Below, in pieces: positions 25,066 to 33,510 of a DNA stretch of 64,000 nucleotides. The DNA is from Acidimicrobiales bacterium (GTDB lineage: Bacteria > Actinomycetota > Acidimicrobiia > Acidimicrobiales > SHLQ01). The notes under the pieces were generated by a model, which saw only the letters and a program-made list of their open reading frames with translations, was not told the DNA's origin and did not search any database. Positions within the stretch are counted from its first letter, which is position 1; each line of letters begins with the position of its first letter. The DNA lies in the NCBI GenBank assembly GCA_020628865.1, contig JAHDEJ010000006.1:126004-190003 (forward strand), given 5' to 3'. A program made the translations under genes and the position numbers.

Positions 25066-27585
25066 GTGAGCGAATTTCCGAGCAAGGCCAATGTGGTCGT
25101 CATCGGTGCCGGCATCGTCGGCAGCTGCCTCGTCGGCCACCTGAGCCGCCTGGGCTGGGAGGACATCGTCCTCATCGACAAGGGCCCGCTCCCGAACCCC
25201 GGCGGTTCGACCGGCCACGCGTCGAACTTCATCTTCCCGGTCGACCACAACAAGGAGATGGCCCTCCTCGGTGTGCAGTCCGCCAACCAGTACCGCGACC
25301 TGGACCGCTCGGTTGACTCCGGTGGCATCGAGGTCGCTCGTACGCAGGAGCGCATGAACGAGCTCGATCGTCGCATGACGAGCGCGAAGGCATGGGGCGT
25401 CGAGGCAGAGATGCTGACCCCGGCCGAGGTCAAGGAACTGGTTCCCTTCATCAACGAAGAGGTCATCATGGGCGGCTTCCACTGCCCGACCGTGTCCGTG
25501 GTCGACTCGCTCGACACCGGCACGCTCTTCCGCAACGAGGCCATGGACAAGGGCGTGCTCCAGGTCTTCGCCAACACCGAGGTGGACGACGTCGAGACCG
25601 TCGACGCTCCCAACGGTCAGCAGAAGGTCAGCGCCGTGGTCACGAACCGCGGCCGCATCGAAGCCAACCACGTCGTCGTCGCCTGCGGCGTGTGGAGCAA
25701 CCGGGTGGCCAACATGGCCGGCGCCACGATTCCCCTCGTGCCCGCCGTGCACCAGATGGCCGACGTCGGCCCGATGGACATCCTCGCCGAGACCAACAAC
25801 GAGATCGGCTACCCGATCGTTCGTGACATGGACACGTTCTGCTACGAGCGTCAGTCCTCCGGTTCGATGGAGGTCGGCTCGTACGGTCACCGTGCGATCC
25901 TGCATCACCCGGACGACATCCCATCGAACGAGGAAGCCGCCCTCACCCCGACCGAAATGCCGTTCACGCAGGAAGATTTCGATCCGCAGATGGAGACGGC
26001 CATCGAGCTGATGGACTTCCTCGGCGACGCCGAGATCAAGTACGCCATCAACGGTCTGCTCTCCCTGACCCCGGACGCCATGCCGTGCCTCGGTGAGACC
26101 GTCGAGGTCAACAACCTGTGGTCCGCCGCTGCCGTGTGGGTCAAGGAAGGCCCGGGCATGGCCCAGGTCGTGGCCGAGTGGATGACCTACGGCTACCCGC
26201 GGGTCATCGATCCGCACGTGAGCGACATCGCCCGCTTCTACCCGGATGAGCGCAACGAAGAGCACATCTGGGCCCGTGCCGACGAGCACTTCATCAAGAC
26301 CTACGGCATCGTGCACCCGGCCGAGCAGTGGGTGAGCCGCCGCAACCTGAAGGTCAGCCCGTACTACAGCCGCCAGGAAGCCCTGGACGCCATGTTCTTC
26401 CAGGCTCGTGTCTGGGAGCGGGCGCAGTGGTACAACTCCAACGCCGACCTCGTCGAGCGCTACGGCCTGTCCGAGCGCGAGGTCGAGTGGGACAACCGTT
26501 GGTGGAGCCCGATCACCATCGGTGAGCACCTCAACATGCGTGAGAACGCCGGTCTGTTCGACCTCACCCCGTTCCAGGTGTTCGAGATCTCCGGCCCCGG
26601 CGCCTGCGACTTCGCCGAGTACCTGGCCGTGAACAAGGTCTGCAAGGGCGTTGGCACCAGCGCCTACACGCCGTGGCTCAACCACGACGGTGGCTTCCAC
26701 TCGGACCTCACGATGATGCAGACCGGTGAGGACACCGTTCGCATCGTCACCGGCGCCTTCGACGGTGGCCGCGACGAGTACTGGATCAAGAAGCACCTGC
26801 CGGCCGACGAGTCGGTCACGTTCACCAACATGACCGAAAGCGTCACCACGCTCGGTCTGTGGGGTCCGAACGCTCCGGCCATCCTCGGCAGCCTCACCGA
26901 CGCCGACGTGTCCTACGAGGGCAGCCCGTACGGTTCGGTCATCAACATCGAGGTCGCCGGCATTCCGGTCACCCTCTTCCGTGTGTCCTACGTGGGCGAC
27001 ACCGGCTGGGAGATCTACACCAGCTGGGACAACGGCCCCGCACTGTGGGACGCCCTCATGGAGGCCGGCTCCGATCATGGTCTGCGCCCGACCGGCATGG
27101 GCGTGTACGCCGTCAGCGGTCGCATCGAGAAGGGCTACCGCCTCATGGGCGCCGAGCTCGAGAGCGAGTACAACCCGGTCGAGGCCGGTCTTGCTCGCCC
27201 GAAGGTCAAGGCAGCGGACTTCATCGGCAAGGAGGCCTACCTGGCCGCCCGTGAAGCCGGTGATCCCGAGGTGCACATGGTGACCCTCATCGTCGACGAC
27301 AACACCGACAGCCAGGGCCGCAAGCGGTACATGCAGGGCGGCAACGAGCCGATCCTGACCGCCGATGGCGAGCGCATCACGGACAGCCACGGCCGTGTCT
27401 CCCGGGTGACCACGGCTGGCTACAGCCCGTCGCTCGAGAAGATGCTGATCATGGGCTACGTGCCGGCCGAGATGGCTGCCCCCGGCACCCAGATGAAGGT
27501 CATGTACATGAACGAGCTGTTCCCCTGCACCGTGGTGGGAACCGGTTCGGCCTTCGATCCCGAGAACACCCGCCTGAAGGGTTAA
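25066..27585 (+). CDS. Dimethylglycine-dehydrogenase-like FAD/GcvT oxidoreductase
   Basis: 839 aa from GTG 25066 with GAAGAGGGG upstream. The FAD-binding fold opens with VVVIGAGIVGS (G14, G16, G19), and H51 in GSTGHASNF matches the His that carries covalent FAD in dimethylglycine dehydrogenase and sarcosine oxidases. From about residue 430 the FAO_M and GcvT folate-binding domains follow, ending with KGYRLMGAELESEYNPVEAGL. Such enzymes N-demethylate an amine and hand the carbon to THF as methylene-THF and electrons to ETF. etfB and etfA follow directly. The exact substrate (dimethylglycine, sarcosine, or another methylamine) is not determined. Confidence 0.9.
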   Translation: MSEFPSKANVVVIGAGIVGSCLVGHLSRLGWEDIVLIDKGPLPNPGGSTGHASNFIFPVDHNKEMALLGVQSANQYRDLDRSVDSGGIEVARTQERMNELDRRMTSAKAWGVEAEMLTPAEVKELVPFINEEVIMGGFHCPTVSVVDSLDTGTLFRNEAMDKGVLQVFANTEVDDVETVDAPNGQQKVSAVVTNRGRIEANHVVVACGVWSNRVANMAGATIPLVPAVHQMADVGPMDILAETNNEIGYPIVRDMDTFCYERQSSGSMEVGSYGHRAILHHPDDIPSNEEAALTPTEMPFTQEDFDPQMETAIELMDFLGDAEIKYAINGLLSLTPDAMPCLGETVEVNNLWSAAAVWVKEGPGMAQVVAEWMTYGYPRVIDPHVSDIARFYPDERNEEHIWARADEHFIKTYGIVHPAEQWVSRRNLKVSPYYSRQEALDAMFFQARVWERAQWYNSNADLVERYGLSEREVEWDNRWWSPITIGEHLNMRENAGLFDLTPFQVFEISGPGACDFAEYLAVNKVCKGVGTSAYTPWLNHDGGFHSDLTMMQTGEDTVRIVTGAFDGGRDEYWIKKHLPADESVTFTNMTESVTTLGLWGPNAPAILGSLTDADVSYEGSPYGSVINIEVAGIPVTLFRVSYVGDTGWEIYTSWDNGPALWDALMEAGSDHGLRPTGMGVYAVSGRIEKGYRLMGAELESEYNPVEAGLARPKVKAADFIGKEAYLAAREAGDPEVHMVTLIVDDNTDSQGRKRYMQGGNEPILTADGERITDSHGRVSRVTTAGYSPSLEKMLIMGYVPAEMAAPGTQMKVMYMNELFPCTVVGTGSAFDPENTRLKG

Positions 27586-27661
27586 CCCGATCTCTCGGTC
27601 CGGCACGGCGATCCCACCTGGTCGTGCCGGGCCGAGAACTCTTTCTTCCTAGGAGCAGAAC

Positions 27662-28435
27662 ATGCGCATCCTCGCATTGGTCAAGCGAGTGCCGGCCCCC
27701 GGCGCCCGCATCAACATCACCGCCGACGAGCAGTACGTCGACGACAAGAACCTGGGCCATGCCATCTCGCCGCACGAGGAGTGCGGTGTGGAGGCGGCCG
27801 TGCAGCTGATCGAGCAGCACGGCGGCGAGGCGACCGTCATGTCGATGGGCGCCGACGTGTCCGAGGAGCAGCTGCGTGCAGCCGTTTCGGTGGGCATGGC
27901 GAAGATGGTGCTCGTGCCGACCGATGGCACGCCCAAGGATCCGCAGGAGACCGCAGCGGCACTGACCGCCGCGATCCAGCAGCTCGAGGCCGAGGAGGGT
28001 GCGTTCGACCTCATCATCTTCGGCAACGAGAGCGCCGACCAGGGCGGCTTCCAGGTGGGCATCCGCATCGCCCACGCACTCGGCCGCCCGATGGTGAACG
28101 GCATCAAGGGCCTCGACGTGGACGGCGCATCCGACGGCCACATCCTCGCCAACCGGGAGATCGATTCCGGTGTCGAGGTGTACGAGCTGCCGATGCCCGC
28201 ATGCGTTGGCGTGAAGGAGGGCATCAACCTTCCCCGCTACCCGACGATGAAGGGCCGCCTCGCCTCGAAGAAGGCCGAGCTGGCCACGGTCGAGGCCGCA
28301 GGCGAGGCCGGGGGACAGGCGCAGGTGAAGCTGCTGTCGCCGCCCGAGGTCGTCAACGAAACCGTGATCCTGGGCAACGGCCCGGACGCCGCACCCGCCA
28401 TCGTCGATCTTCTGGAAGAACTGGGGGTCATGTAA
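27662..28435 (+). CDS. etfB: Electron transfer flavoprotein, beta subunit
   Basis: 257 aa. MRILALVKRVPAPGARINI and the later VVGIRIAHALGRPMVNGIKG-type stretch (VGIRIAHALGRPMVN) are ETF-beta features; the AMP-binding region is present. A ribosome site (TAGGAG) precedes the ATG by 5 nt. It is 76 nt downstream of the flavoprotein gene and overlaps etfA by one base (TAATG), so all three should be cotranscribed. Confidence 0.95.
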   Translation: MRILALVKRVPAPGARINITADEQYVDDKNLGHAISPHEECGVEAAVQLIEQHGGEATVMSMGADVSEEQLRAAVSVGMAKMVLVPTDGTPKDPQETAAALTAAIQQLEAEEGAFDLIIFGNESADQGGFQVGIRIAHALGRPMVNGIKGLDVDGASDGHILANREIDSGVEVYELPMPACVGVKEGINLPRYPTMKGRLASKKAELATVEAAGEAGGQAQVKLLSPPEVVNETVILGNGPDAAPAIVDLLEELGVM

Positions 28436-29385
28436 TGACTGCTCTTGTTGTTGTTGAGCACGATCGGGGCGCCGTTCCCGACGCAATGTTCGAAGCGCTG
28501 ACCGCCGCCCGCGGTTTCGGCATGCCCGTGCATGCGGCCGTGACCGGCGACGGCGCGGCGGAGGCCGCCGGCGTGCTCGGCGCCTGGGGTGCCGAGGTCG
28601 TGCACCACGCCACCGGCGCCAACATCGGCGACTACAGCCCCGAAGCATGGGGTCAGGCCATGGTCGGTGTGGTCGAGGCCACGTCGCCCAGCATCGTCCT
28701 GTCTGCCGGTACGGATCGTGGCAACGAGCTCATGGCACAGGTTGCGGCGCGGATGGACCTTCCGTTCGTTGCCAACTGCGTCGAGGTGAGCGCCGACGGG
28801 TCGTCGATGACCCGTGCCCAGTGGGGCGGCGCGCTCCACGAGTCTGCCACGCTGACGGCAGACACGAAGCTCCTGAGCTTCGCCCCGCACTCGATCGAGG
28901 CGACCGAGCAGGCTGCAGCCGGCACGGTGGCCGAGGTTGCTGTGGACGTGGATGCCGGCCTCGCCCGCACCATGATCAAGGACCGCGTGGTCCTCTCCGA
29001 AGGCATCACGCTGGCGACCGCCCCGGTGGTCGTGTCCGGCGGGCGTGCCGTCGGTTCCGAAGAGGCGTTTGCGCCGCTCGAGGAGCTCGCCGGTGAGCTC
29101 GGCGGCAAGGTTGGTTGCAGCCGTGCGGTCACCAACAACGGTTGGCGCCCCCACAGCGATCAGGTCGGCCAGACCGGCACCCGCATCGCCCCGCAGATCT
29201 ACATTGCGAGCGGCATCTCCGGAGCCACCCAGCATTGGGTTGGTGCCATGGGTTCGAAGAACATCCTGGCCATCAACACGGACCCGGAAGCCAACATGGT
29301 CGTCAAGGCCGGCTGGGCCGTCATCGGCGACCTCCATGAGGTCATCCCCGCCATCACCGAAGAGGTCCGCAAGCGCAAGGGCTGA
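28435..29385 (+). CDS. etfA: Electron transfer flavoprotein, alpha subunit
   Basis: 316 aa starting at ATG 28435, whose A is the last base of the etfB stop. The FAD-binding C-terminal region runs QIYIASGISGATQHWVGA then SKNILAINTDPEANM, ending GDLHEVIPAITEEVRKRKG. With EtfB it would pass electrons from the DMGDH-like enzyme to ETF:quinone oxidoreductase (not in the window). A strong stem-loop follows. Its last 69 bases are the source of the broken copy at 30601. Confidence 0.95.
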   Translation: MTALVVVEHDRGAVPDAMFEALTAARGFGMPVHAAVTGDGAAEAAGVLGAWGAEVVHHATGANIGDYSPEAWGQAMVGVVEATSPSIVLSAGTDRGNELMAQVAARMDLPFVANCVEVSADGSSMTRAQWGGALHESATLTADTKLLSFAPHSIEATEQAAAGTVAEVAVDVDAGLARTMIKDRVVLSEGITLATAPVVVSGGRAVGSEEAFAPLEELAGELGGKVGCSRAVTNNGWRPHSDQVGQTGTRIAPQIYIASGISGATQHWVGAMGSKNILAINTDPEANMVVKAGWAVIGDLHEVIPAITEEVRKRKG

Positions 29386-29411
29386 GGCTCGACCTCACCA
29401 CGGTTCTGATC

Positions 29412-29454
29412 AACAGCTCCGGTGTCCGCCAGATCGGCGGGTGCCGGAGCTGTT
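29412..29454 (+). terminator. Stem-loop terminator after etfA
   Basis: AACAGCTCCGG pairs perfectly with CCGGAGCTGTT (11 bp), 21-nt loop, starting 26 nt after the etfA stop. It ends the flavoprotein operon and separates it from the accessory genes. The U-run is weak (GTCGTT). Confidence 0.7.
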
Positions 29455-29514
29455 GTCGTTCTGGTGGACTGCCGCATCGGCCCCGCCGCAGGACTACGCG
29501 GCAAGCGGGTGCCG

Positions 29515-29520
29515 TACGCT
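29515..29520 (+). promoter_or_regulatory. -10 box TACGCT of leaderless small gene
   Basis: TACGCT ends exactly 6 nt before ATG 29527. It supports that start against the longer upstream frame and gives weight to the small gene being real. Confidence 0.5.
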
Positions 29521-29526
29521 GGCGAC

Positions 29527-29820
29527 ATGAGTGGTACGGCGTGGTGGCACGACATCGACTATCGCTGTTCCGTCAGCGGGTGTGGTGCTCCCGTGCAGAG
29601 TTCGATGGTGTACGAGGGTGAGGGTCTCTTCGGGAAGATCGGCTGGAGGATCCACGGTGCTTGTGGGGCCCACGAACAGCTCGTACTTCGGATCATCAGC
29701 TTCGACGATGGGGCGGGGGAGCCGCTGGTGATGTCGGCCGAACTAGCGGACGTGATGTCTTGGTTGGACTGTCCCGATCGGAAGCTGGCGTTCATATCCA
29801 TCGTGACCCCGTCGACCTAG
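29527..29820 (+). CDS. Small hypothetical protein with Cys pairs
   Basis: 97 aa from ATG 29527, which sits 6 nt behind a -10 box. Residues CSVSGCGAP (C15, C20) and HGACGAHEQL (C45) hint at a metal or disulfide site; the rest is mixed alpha/beta. No family recognised. It lies in the segment bounded by the etfA 3' end and its broken copy, so it may have arrived with that segment. Confidence 0.5.
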   Translation: MSGTAWWHDIDYRCSVSGCGAPVQSSMVYEGEGLFGKIGWRIHGACGAHEQLVLRIISFDDGAGEPLVMSAELADVMSWLDCPDRKLAFISIVTPST

Positions 29821-29916
29821 CCACGCCGATGACGCTGGCGATTCGCTTGACGAAGCCTTGGGCTTCGTCGATCTATGTATCGCCGATCGAGCGCAGGCGG
29901 CTCCCTGTCAGCGAAC

Positions 29917-29922
29917 TACCGT
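29917..29922 (+). promoter_or_regulatory. -10 box TACCGT deciding a GTG start
   Basis: TACCGT ends exactly 6 nt before GTG 29929, in frame with the long downstream ORF. It argues for a leaderless transcript beginning at that GTG. Confidence 0.5.
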
Positions 29923-29928
29923 GGGCTC

Positions 29929-30585
29929 GTGACCGTGCTCGTCGAACAACTGCAGTCTGTGTTGGCGCCAGGAATGTCGGTCCCGAACGAGTTCGCCGAG
30001 CTCTTCAGATGGATCGAGCACCACGGTTCGCAATTCGATGACCGCAACGGGCTGCGATGGGGGCAACTCGGCCGAAATCCAGAAGAAGGCAGCGGTGCGG
30101 TCACCGGGACTCGGATCGCGTTCGCAGCGCTTGGCAACAGCGGCCTCCACTTTTGGCTCGGCCACGACCGGAAGGAGGTGGTCGAACGGCTCTGTGTCTT
30201 TGCACAGACAGGTGGTGATGGTTCGATGGCTGCCTTCTGGCTCGACGAGAACGGGCAGCAGCGAATCGTCCACCTCGGCTCCGGATCAGGGTCGATTCTC
30301 TGCTGCGTGCTCGCGGATGAGCCCGTCGATTTCCTGCGGCTACTCGCGATTGGATACGAGGAAATCTGCTGGAGTGAGGATTTTGGCTTCCCGCCACCAG
30401 CCAAGGTTCCAGGTACCGATCGGACGCTTCAACCGAACGAGATCTTCAGAACATGGGTTGCCGAGACGTTCGCCGCAGAAATTCCGGTCACGGCCGCTGA
30501 GATAGTCAGTGATCCTGCTGGAATGGATGACCAGCACACGAACGACGAGTTCTTGCTCTGGTTGAGGGCTAGCGATCCCAAGTAG
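29929..30585 (+). CDS. Hypothetical protein, SUKH/SMI1-KNR4-like
   Basis: 218 aa from GTG 29929, chosen by the -10 box 6 nt before it. Features include VPNEFAELFRWIEHHG at the start and VHLGSGSGSILCCVLADEPVDFLRLLAIGYEEI in the middle, reminiscent of SMI1/KNR4 (SUKH) proteins, which often act as toxin immunity proteins in bacteria. The resemblance is by eye and not firm. It sits directly before the broken etfA copy in an accessory patch. Confidence 0.6.
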   Translation: MTVLVEQLQSVLAPGMSVPNEFAELFRWIEHHGSQFDDRNGLRWGQLGRNPEEGSGAVTGTRIAFAALGNSGLHFWLGHDRKEVVERLCVFAQTGGDGSMAAFWLDENGQQRIVHLGSGSGSILCCVLADEPVDFLRLLAIGYEEICWSEDFGFPPPAKVPGTDRTLQPNEIFRTWVAETFAAEIPVTAAEIVSDPAGMDDQHTNDEFLLWLRASDPK

Positions 30586-30600
30586 ACATCGTTCGGACTT

Positions 30601-30648
30601 GCGGTCATCGGCGACCTCCATGAGATCATCCCTGCCATCACCGAAGAG
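30601..30648 (+). pseudogene. Fragment of the etfA 3' end
   Basis: The 48 bp here match 29317-29364 of etfA at 45 positions; all three changes are at codon positions that leave or conserve the residues (VIGDLHEVIPAITEE becomes VIGDLHEIIPAITEE). Just after it a base is lost and the frame leaves the etfA ending. No start codon or ribosome site is present, so this is a dead remnant. It forms a direct repeat with etfA, 1284 bp apart. Confidence 0.85.
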
Positions 30649-30737
30649 TCGGCAAGCGCGAGGTCTCAGGCGGAGCGACTTGCCGCGTGTGGCCGAGAAC
30701 CTTCTCGACCACCTGTTCAGCCCATTCGTAGTGCTAC

Positions 30738-31421
30738 TCATCGAGTCTTCGGCGTCCACTTTCGGTTGTGAGCGATGATGGGCTGAACGTGAGGCCACAG
30801 CTCCAGAGAAGCCTGTGCCGCGGGACTGCCCGACCGTCTGCGGTCCCAGTCATATCGTCGAACGAGGAACGCAACCAGATCTGCGGCCTGGAGACCGAGA
30901 CTTGGTGTGCTCGGGCCAAAGAAGGGTGTGTCCATGACGTGTTGTACCAATCGCGGCTTGTAGCCGCCGGTGCCGCTGGTCTGCGCGTCTTTGAGCTCCC
31001 GGCGAAGTGCGAAGTGAAGCTTGTGTTGAGACTCGTCACCCAGCAGCACAGCCGGTTGGCCTCGTTGCGCGGCGAACCTATCAACTTCTTCGACCAGGTA
31101 TCTGAAGGCAACGACCTCCCTGGCCGCGTGAGTCGGGAGGCCGACGCCCTTTGCGACTACCCGTGCTCCAGAAGCTGCGATGCAGTCAAGAAATCTCGAA
31201 TACCAGAACTTTCTCTCCTCAATGGACGATGAAGCCCAGGGGCCTTTTCCCGCAAATATCTCTGAACCATGGAGCTCCTGATAGCTGTGTTCTGCGGGTG
31301 ATTCGGCCTTGGCCAGCTTCAGTTCTTCCAACAGCTGCGGCAACTCAGCTGGACCCACAAGAACCGCGCCGAACCAGAAGCTGTCCTGGTAGTAGCTCTC
31401 ATCGAAGAACCCGACGATCAC
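30738..31421 (-). CDS. DUF3800 protein (RNase H-like fold)
   Basis: 227 aa. GFFDES near residue 5 (D7, E8), LLGDES near 128 (D129) and LGLQAADLVAFLVRR (D181) are the acidic motifs of DUF3800, related to RNase H-like nucleases and common on mobile elements and in defence loci. The ATG overlaps the stop of the upstream PD-(D/E)XK gene by 4 nt, so the pair is coupled. The partner identity is unknown. Confidence 0.85.
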   Translation of the reverse strand: MIVGFFDESYYQDSFWFGAVLVGPAELPQLLEELKLAKAESPAEHSYQELHGSEIFAGKGPWASSSIEERKFWYSRFLDCIAASGARVVAKGVGLPTHAAREVVAFRYLVEEVDRFAAQRGQPAVLLGDESQHKLHFALRRELKDAQTSGTGGYKPRLVQHVMDTPFFGPSTPSLGLQAADLVAFLVRRYDWDRRRSGSPAAQASLELWPHVQPIIAHNRKWTPKTR

Positions 31422-32809
31422 CAGTCCACAGACCAGCGTTGAAGGGCTTCGGAGACATCAGCTTGTTCGGCCGGTGGAGCGGGCTCGAGCAGCTCCACCG
31501 AAGGAAGCGGTGGCGGCGAGATCTCGGTTGGTGGCTGGCGTTGTTGGATCTTCGACGCCTTGGGCTGGTAGCCGACGAGGTTCTGCAGGATGTCGCCGTA
31601 GAAGGCCTCGATCGCATTGATGGTTGCCTGGCTGAAGCCGGGCTTCTTTCCCGCTCGGCGGGCCAGCCCCATCTCGCTTCGTGCGACAAGCCGGAACTTC
31701 ACTGGTTCCTTCTTCGCATCGTCGAGGAGAACGGTTGGGTCTTCGCGGACGTCTTCCAGCGTCGCTGCCATCCCTGTTCGAGCGTTCTTCGCGTATGCCT
31801 CGATCACGAGCTGATCTGGTGCCTCCGTCAGTTGGCGGACAAGCCAACCGATTCGTCCCTTGCCACCCTTGTCGGTGGGTGCATCAAAGATCGTTGACAG
31901 TACGTTTTGCCGAGCCTTGAGGTCGATAGTGATATCGAGATCTGCGATCGTGTTGGGGATTCGGAGCGAACCGTCAAGCGTTCCCTCACCAGCGAGTGAG
32001 TCGATGAACGACTTCGTGCGGAGCGCCGGATCCGATTGCTGGGCCCTCGGGACGACCTCGTGCACGTCCTGGCCAATGTCAGCACCGAGCTTGAGGCTGG
32101 CGAAGCCCAGCAGCTGATCCCAACGCTGGGAGACATCAGTGATGCCCTCGGTTCGTTTGTTCAGCGTGCCCTCTCTGGCGCCATCGCGTATTGCTGTCCA
32201 ATGCTCACCCATGTCGTCAAAGCCCAGGGCTCCGGACGCCGGATGCTCGAGGTAGCGGATGAGTTCGCCCAGAATCCAGGCCTGCTCAGGATCGTCGATG
32301 CCGCGGTGAACACGCTCCATCACGGCGGTTGTCAGGATGCGGGTCCAGCTGATGTGCTCGAGCGACACTTTCGAGTTGGCACGCAGTTTCAACCCGGAGG
32401 GATGTACGCCAGGAGTGGGCGGAATCTCATTGGAGATCGTGAGGACGGCGTTGTAGCCCTGATCCTTCGCCACCTCGACGTACGATTCCAGCTGGCCCTT
32501 GTCGAGCTTTGCGTTCCCCGTCTTCACTTCGACCAGCGCAACCCACGGCTCCTGCGAACCGTAGGAAACACGAATGAGGCCGTCGGGTCGTACTGAATGG
32601 CCAGACGGCAGCTTGAACGTGGTCTCGATGAACGTTTCGATGACTGCCTTCTCGGCGCGGCTGGCGCCAAGGGGAGTGAGGACTGCCTTGGAGAACGGCC
32701 GCACGATCGACAAGACAGCGAGCAGCGCCGATGTCGCTCGCTGTTCGGCCTCAGCGTCTCCCGAAATTCCAGCAACCGAGATCAGTCGCGCTTCTTGCCA
32801 ATTCGCCAT
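31418..32809 (-). CDS. PD-(D/E)XK nuclease-like protein
   Basis: 463 aa from ATG 32809 (AGGGA 8-12 nt upstream); an ATG at 32842 is possible. After a helical start, the nuclease core reads VRPDGLIRV (P75, D76), then LVEVKTG (E94, K96) and an alpha helix KGQLESYVEVAKDQG, the pattern of restriction-like PD-(D/E)XK folds. Residues about 330-440 form a second alpha/beta domain without clear family. The product may nick or cut nucleic acid under control of the coupled DUF3800 protein. Defence is a hypothesis. Confidence 0.7.
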   Translation of the reverse strand: MANWQEARLISVAGISGDAEAEQRATSALLAVLSIVRPFSKAVLTPLGASRAEKAVIETFIETTFKLPSGHSVRPDGLIRVSYGSQEPWVALVEVKTGNAKLDKGQLESYVEVAKDQGYNAVLTISNEIPPTPGVHPSGLKLRANSKVSLEHISWTRILTTAVMERVHRGIDDPEQAWILGELIRYLEHPASGALGFDDMGEHWTAIRDGAREGTLNKRTEGITDVSQRWDQLLGFASLKLGADIGQDVHEVVPRAQQSDPALRTKSFIDSLAGEGTLDGSLRIPNTIADLDITIDLKARQNVLSTIFDAPTDKGGKGRIGWLVRQLTEAPDQLVIEAYAKNARTGMAATLEDVREDPTVLLDDAKKEPVKFRLVARSEMGLARRAGKKPGFSQATINAIEAFYGDILQNLVGYQPKASKIQQRQPPTEISPPPLPSVELLEPAPPAEQADVSEALQRWSVDW

Positions 32810-33034
32810 CGAGTATTCCCTACTCCCACCAAGAACGAACATACCCTGTCGGTCTGTTAGGCGGTTTGATGATTGGGCCACCGTGGAAGTGAACATCATT
32901 CGCAGCGGCCGATGGTTGGGTTGCGCCCGACGAAGGTCTTGCCTCCCGTCGTCATGTGCCGAGGAAGTGGTGTTCTTGGTCGAAATCAATGGCTCGACCG
33001 GCAGATCGCTGCTGTTTTTGTCGAGAACGTGAAG

Positions 33035-33397
33035 ATGTCGCAAGCCATCGGCAGCCACGGCGAGCGGTTCACCGCGATGGGCAGACCCTTCGATGCGCTT
33101 GAGGCACGTATGGACGCCACCGACATGCGGCTCGATTACCTCTCGCAGGACATGGACCGCCGTTTCGACGAGGTTGGTCGACGGCTCGAGCAGGTCGACG
33201 GTCGCTTCGACCGGTTTGACCGGCAGATGGCGGCTCTTGCGAAGGAGACCGATCGTCGGTTCGAGGCTGCGGATCGGCGTATGGAGAGGATCGAGGACAA
33301 ACTGGACAGCCGCTTCGAGTGGCAGACCTTTCTTATGTTCGTCCTTGGCACGCTCATCCTCTTCGGCGACACGATCCGCCCGCTCATGGGGCTGTAG
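33035..33397 (+). CDS. Coiled-coil protein with C-terminal membrane anchor
   Basis: 120 aa from ATG 33035. Residues 20-90 are a heptad-rich coiled coil with repeated RRF/RRL-Asp/Glu units (DMDRRFDEVGRRLEQVDGRF); residues 97-115 (TFLMFVLGTLILFGDTI) form one membrane segment. It looks like a small tethered scaffold. The low-complexity repeats make the family unclear. It is divergent from the nuclease-like gene. Confidence 0.6.
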   Translation: MSQAIGSHGERFTAMGRPFDALEARMDATDMRLDYLSQDMDRRFDEVGRRLEQVDGRFDRFDRQMAALAKETDRRFEAADRRMERIEDKLDSRFEWQTFLMFVLGTLILFGDTIRPLMGL

Positions 33398-33510
33398 CAG
33401 CCTCAGACCTGACCTCCGACCGGTTGCGGCGAACCGTTCCGATCTGATGAGTTCGATCGCGCTCCGATAGCTGCGCCCTGGCTTCGAGCAGTGCTGTTAC
33501 GGTCGGCCAG

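Noticed and set aside
25000..27606. 868-codon open frame antisense to the DMGDH-like gene
   Set aside because: The plus-strand protein has clear FAD and GcvT motifs. The antisense frame is His/Val/Gly-rich without any motif, a usual by-product of high GC at third positions.
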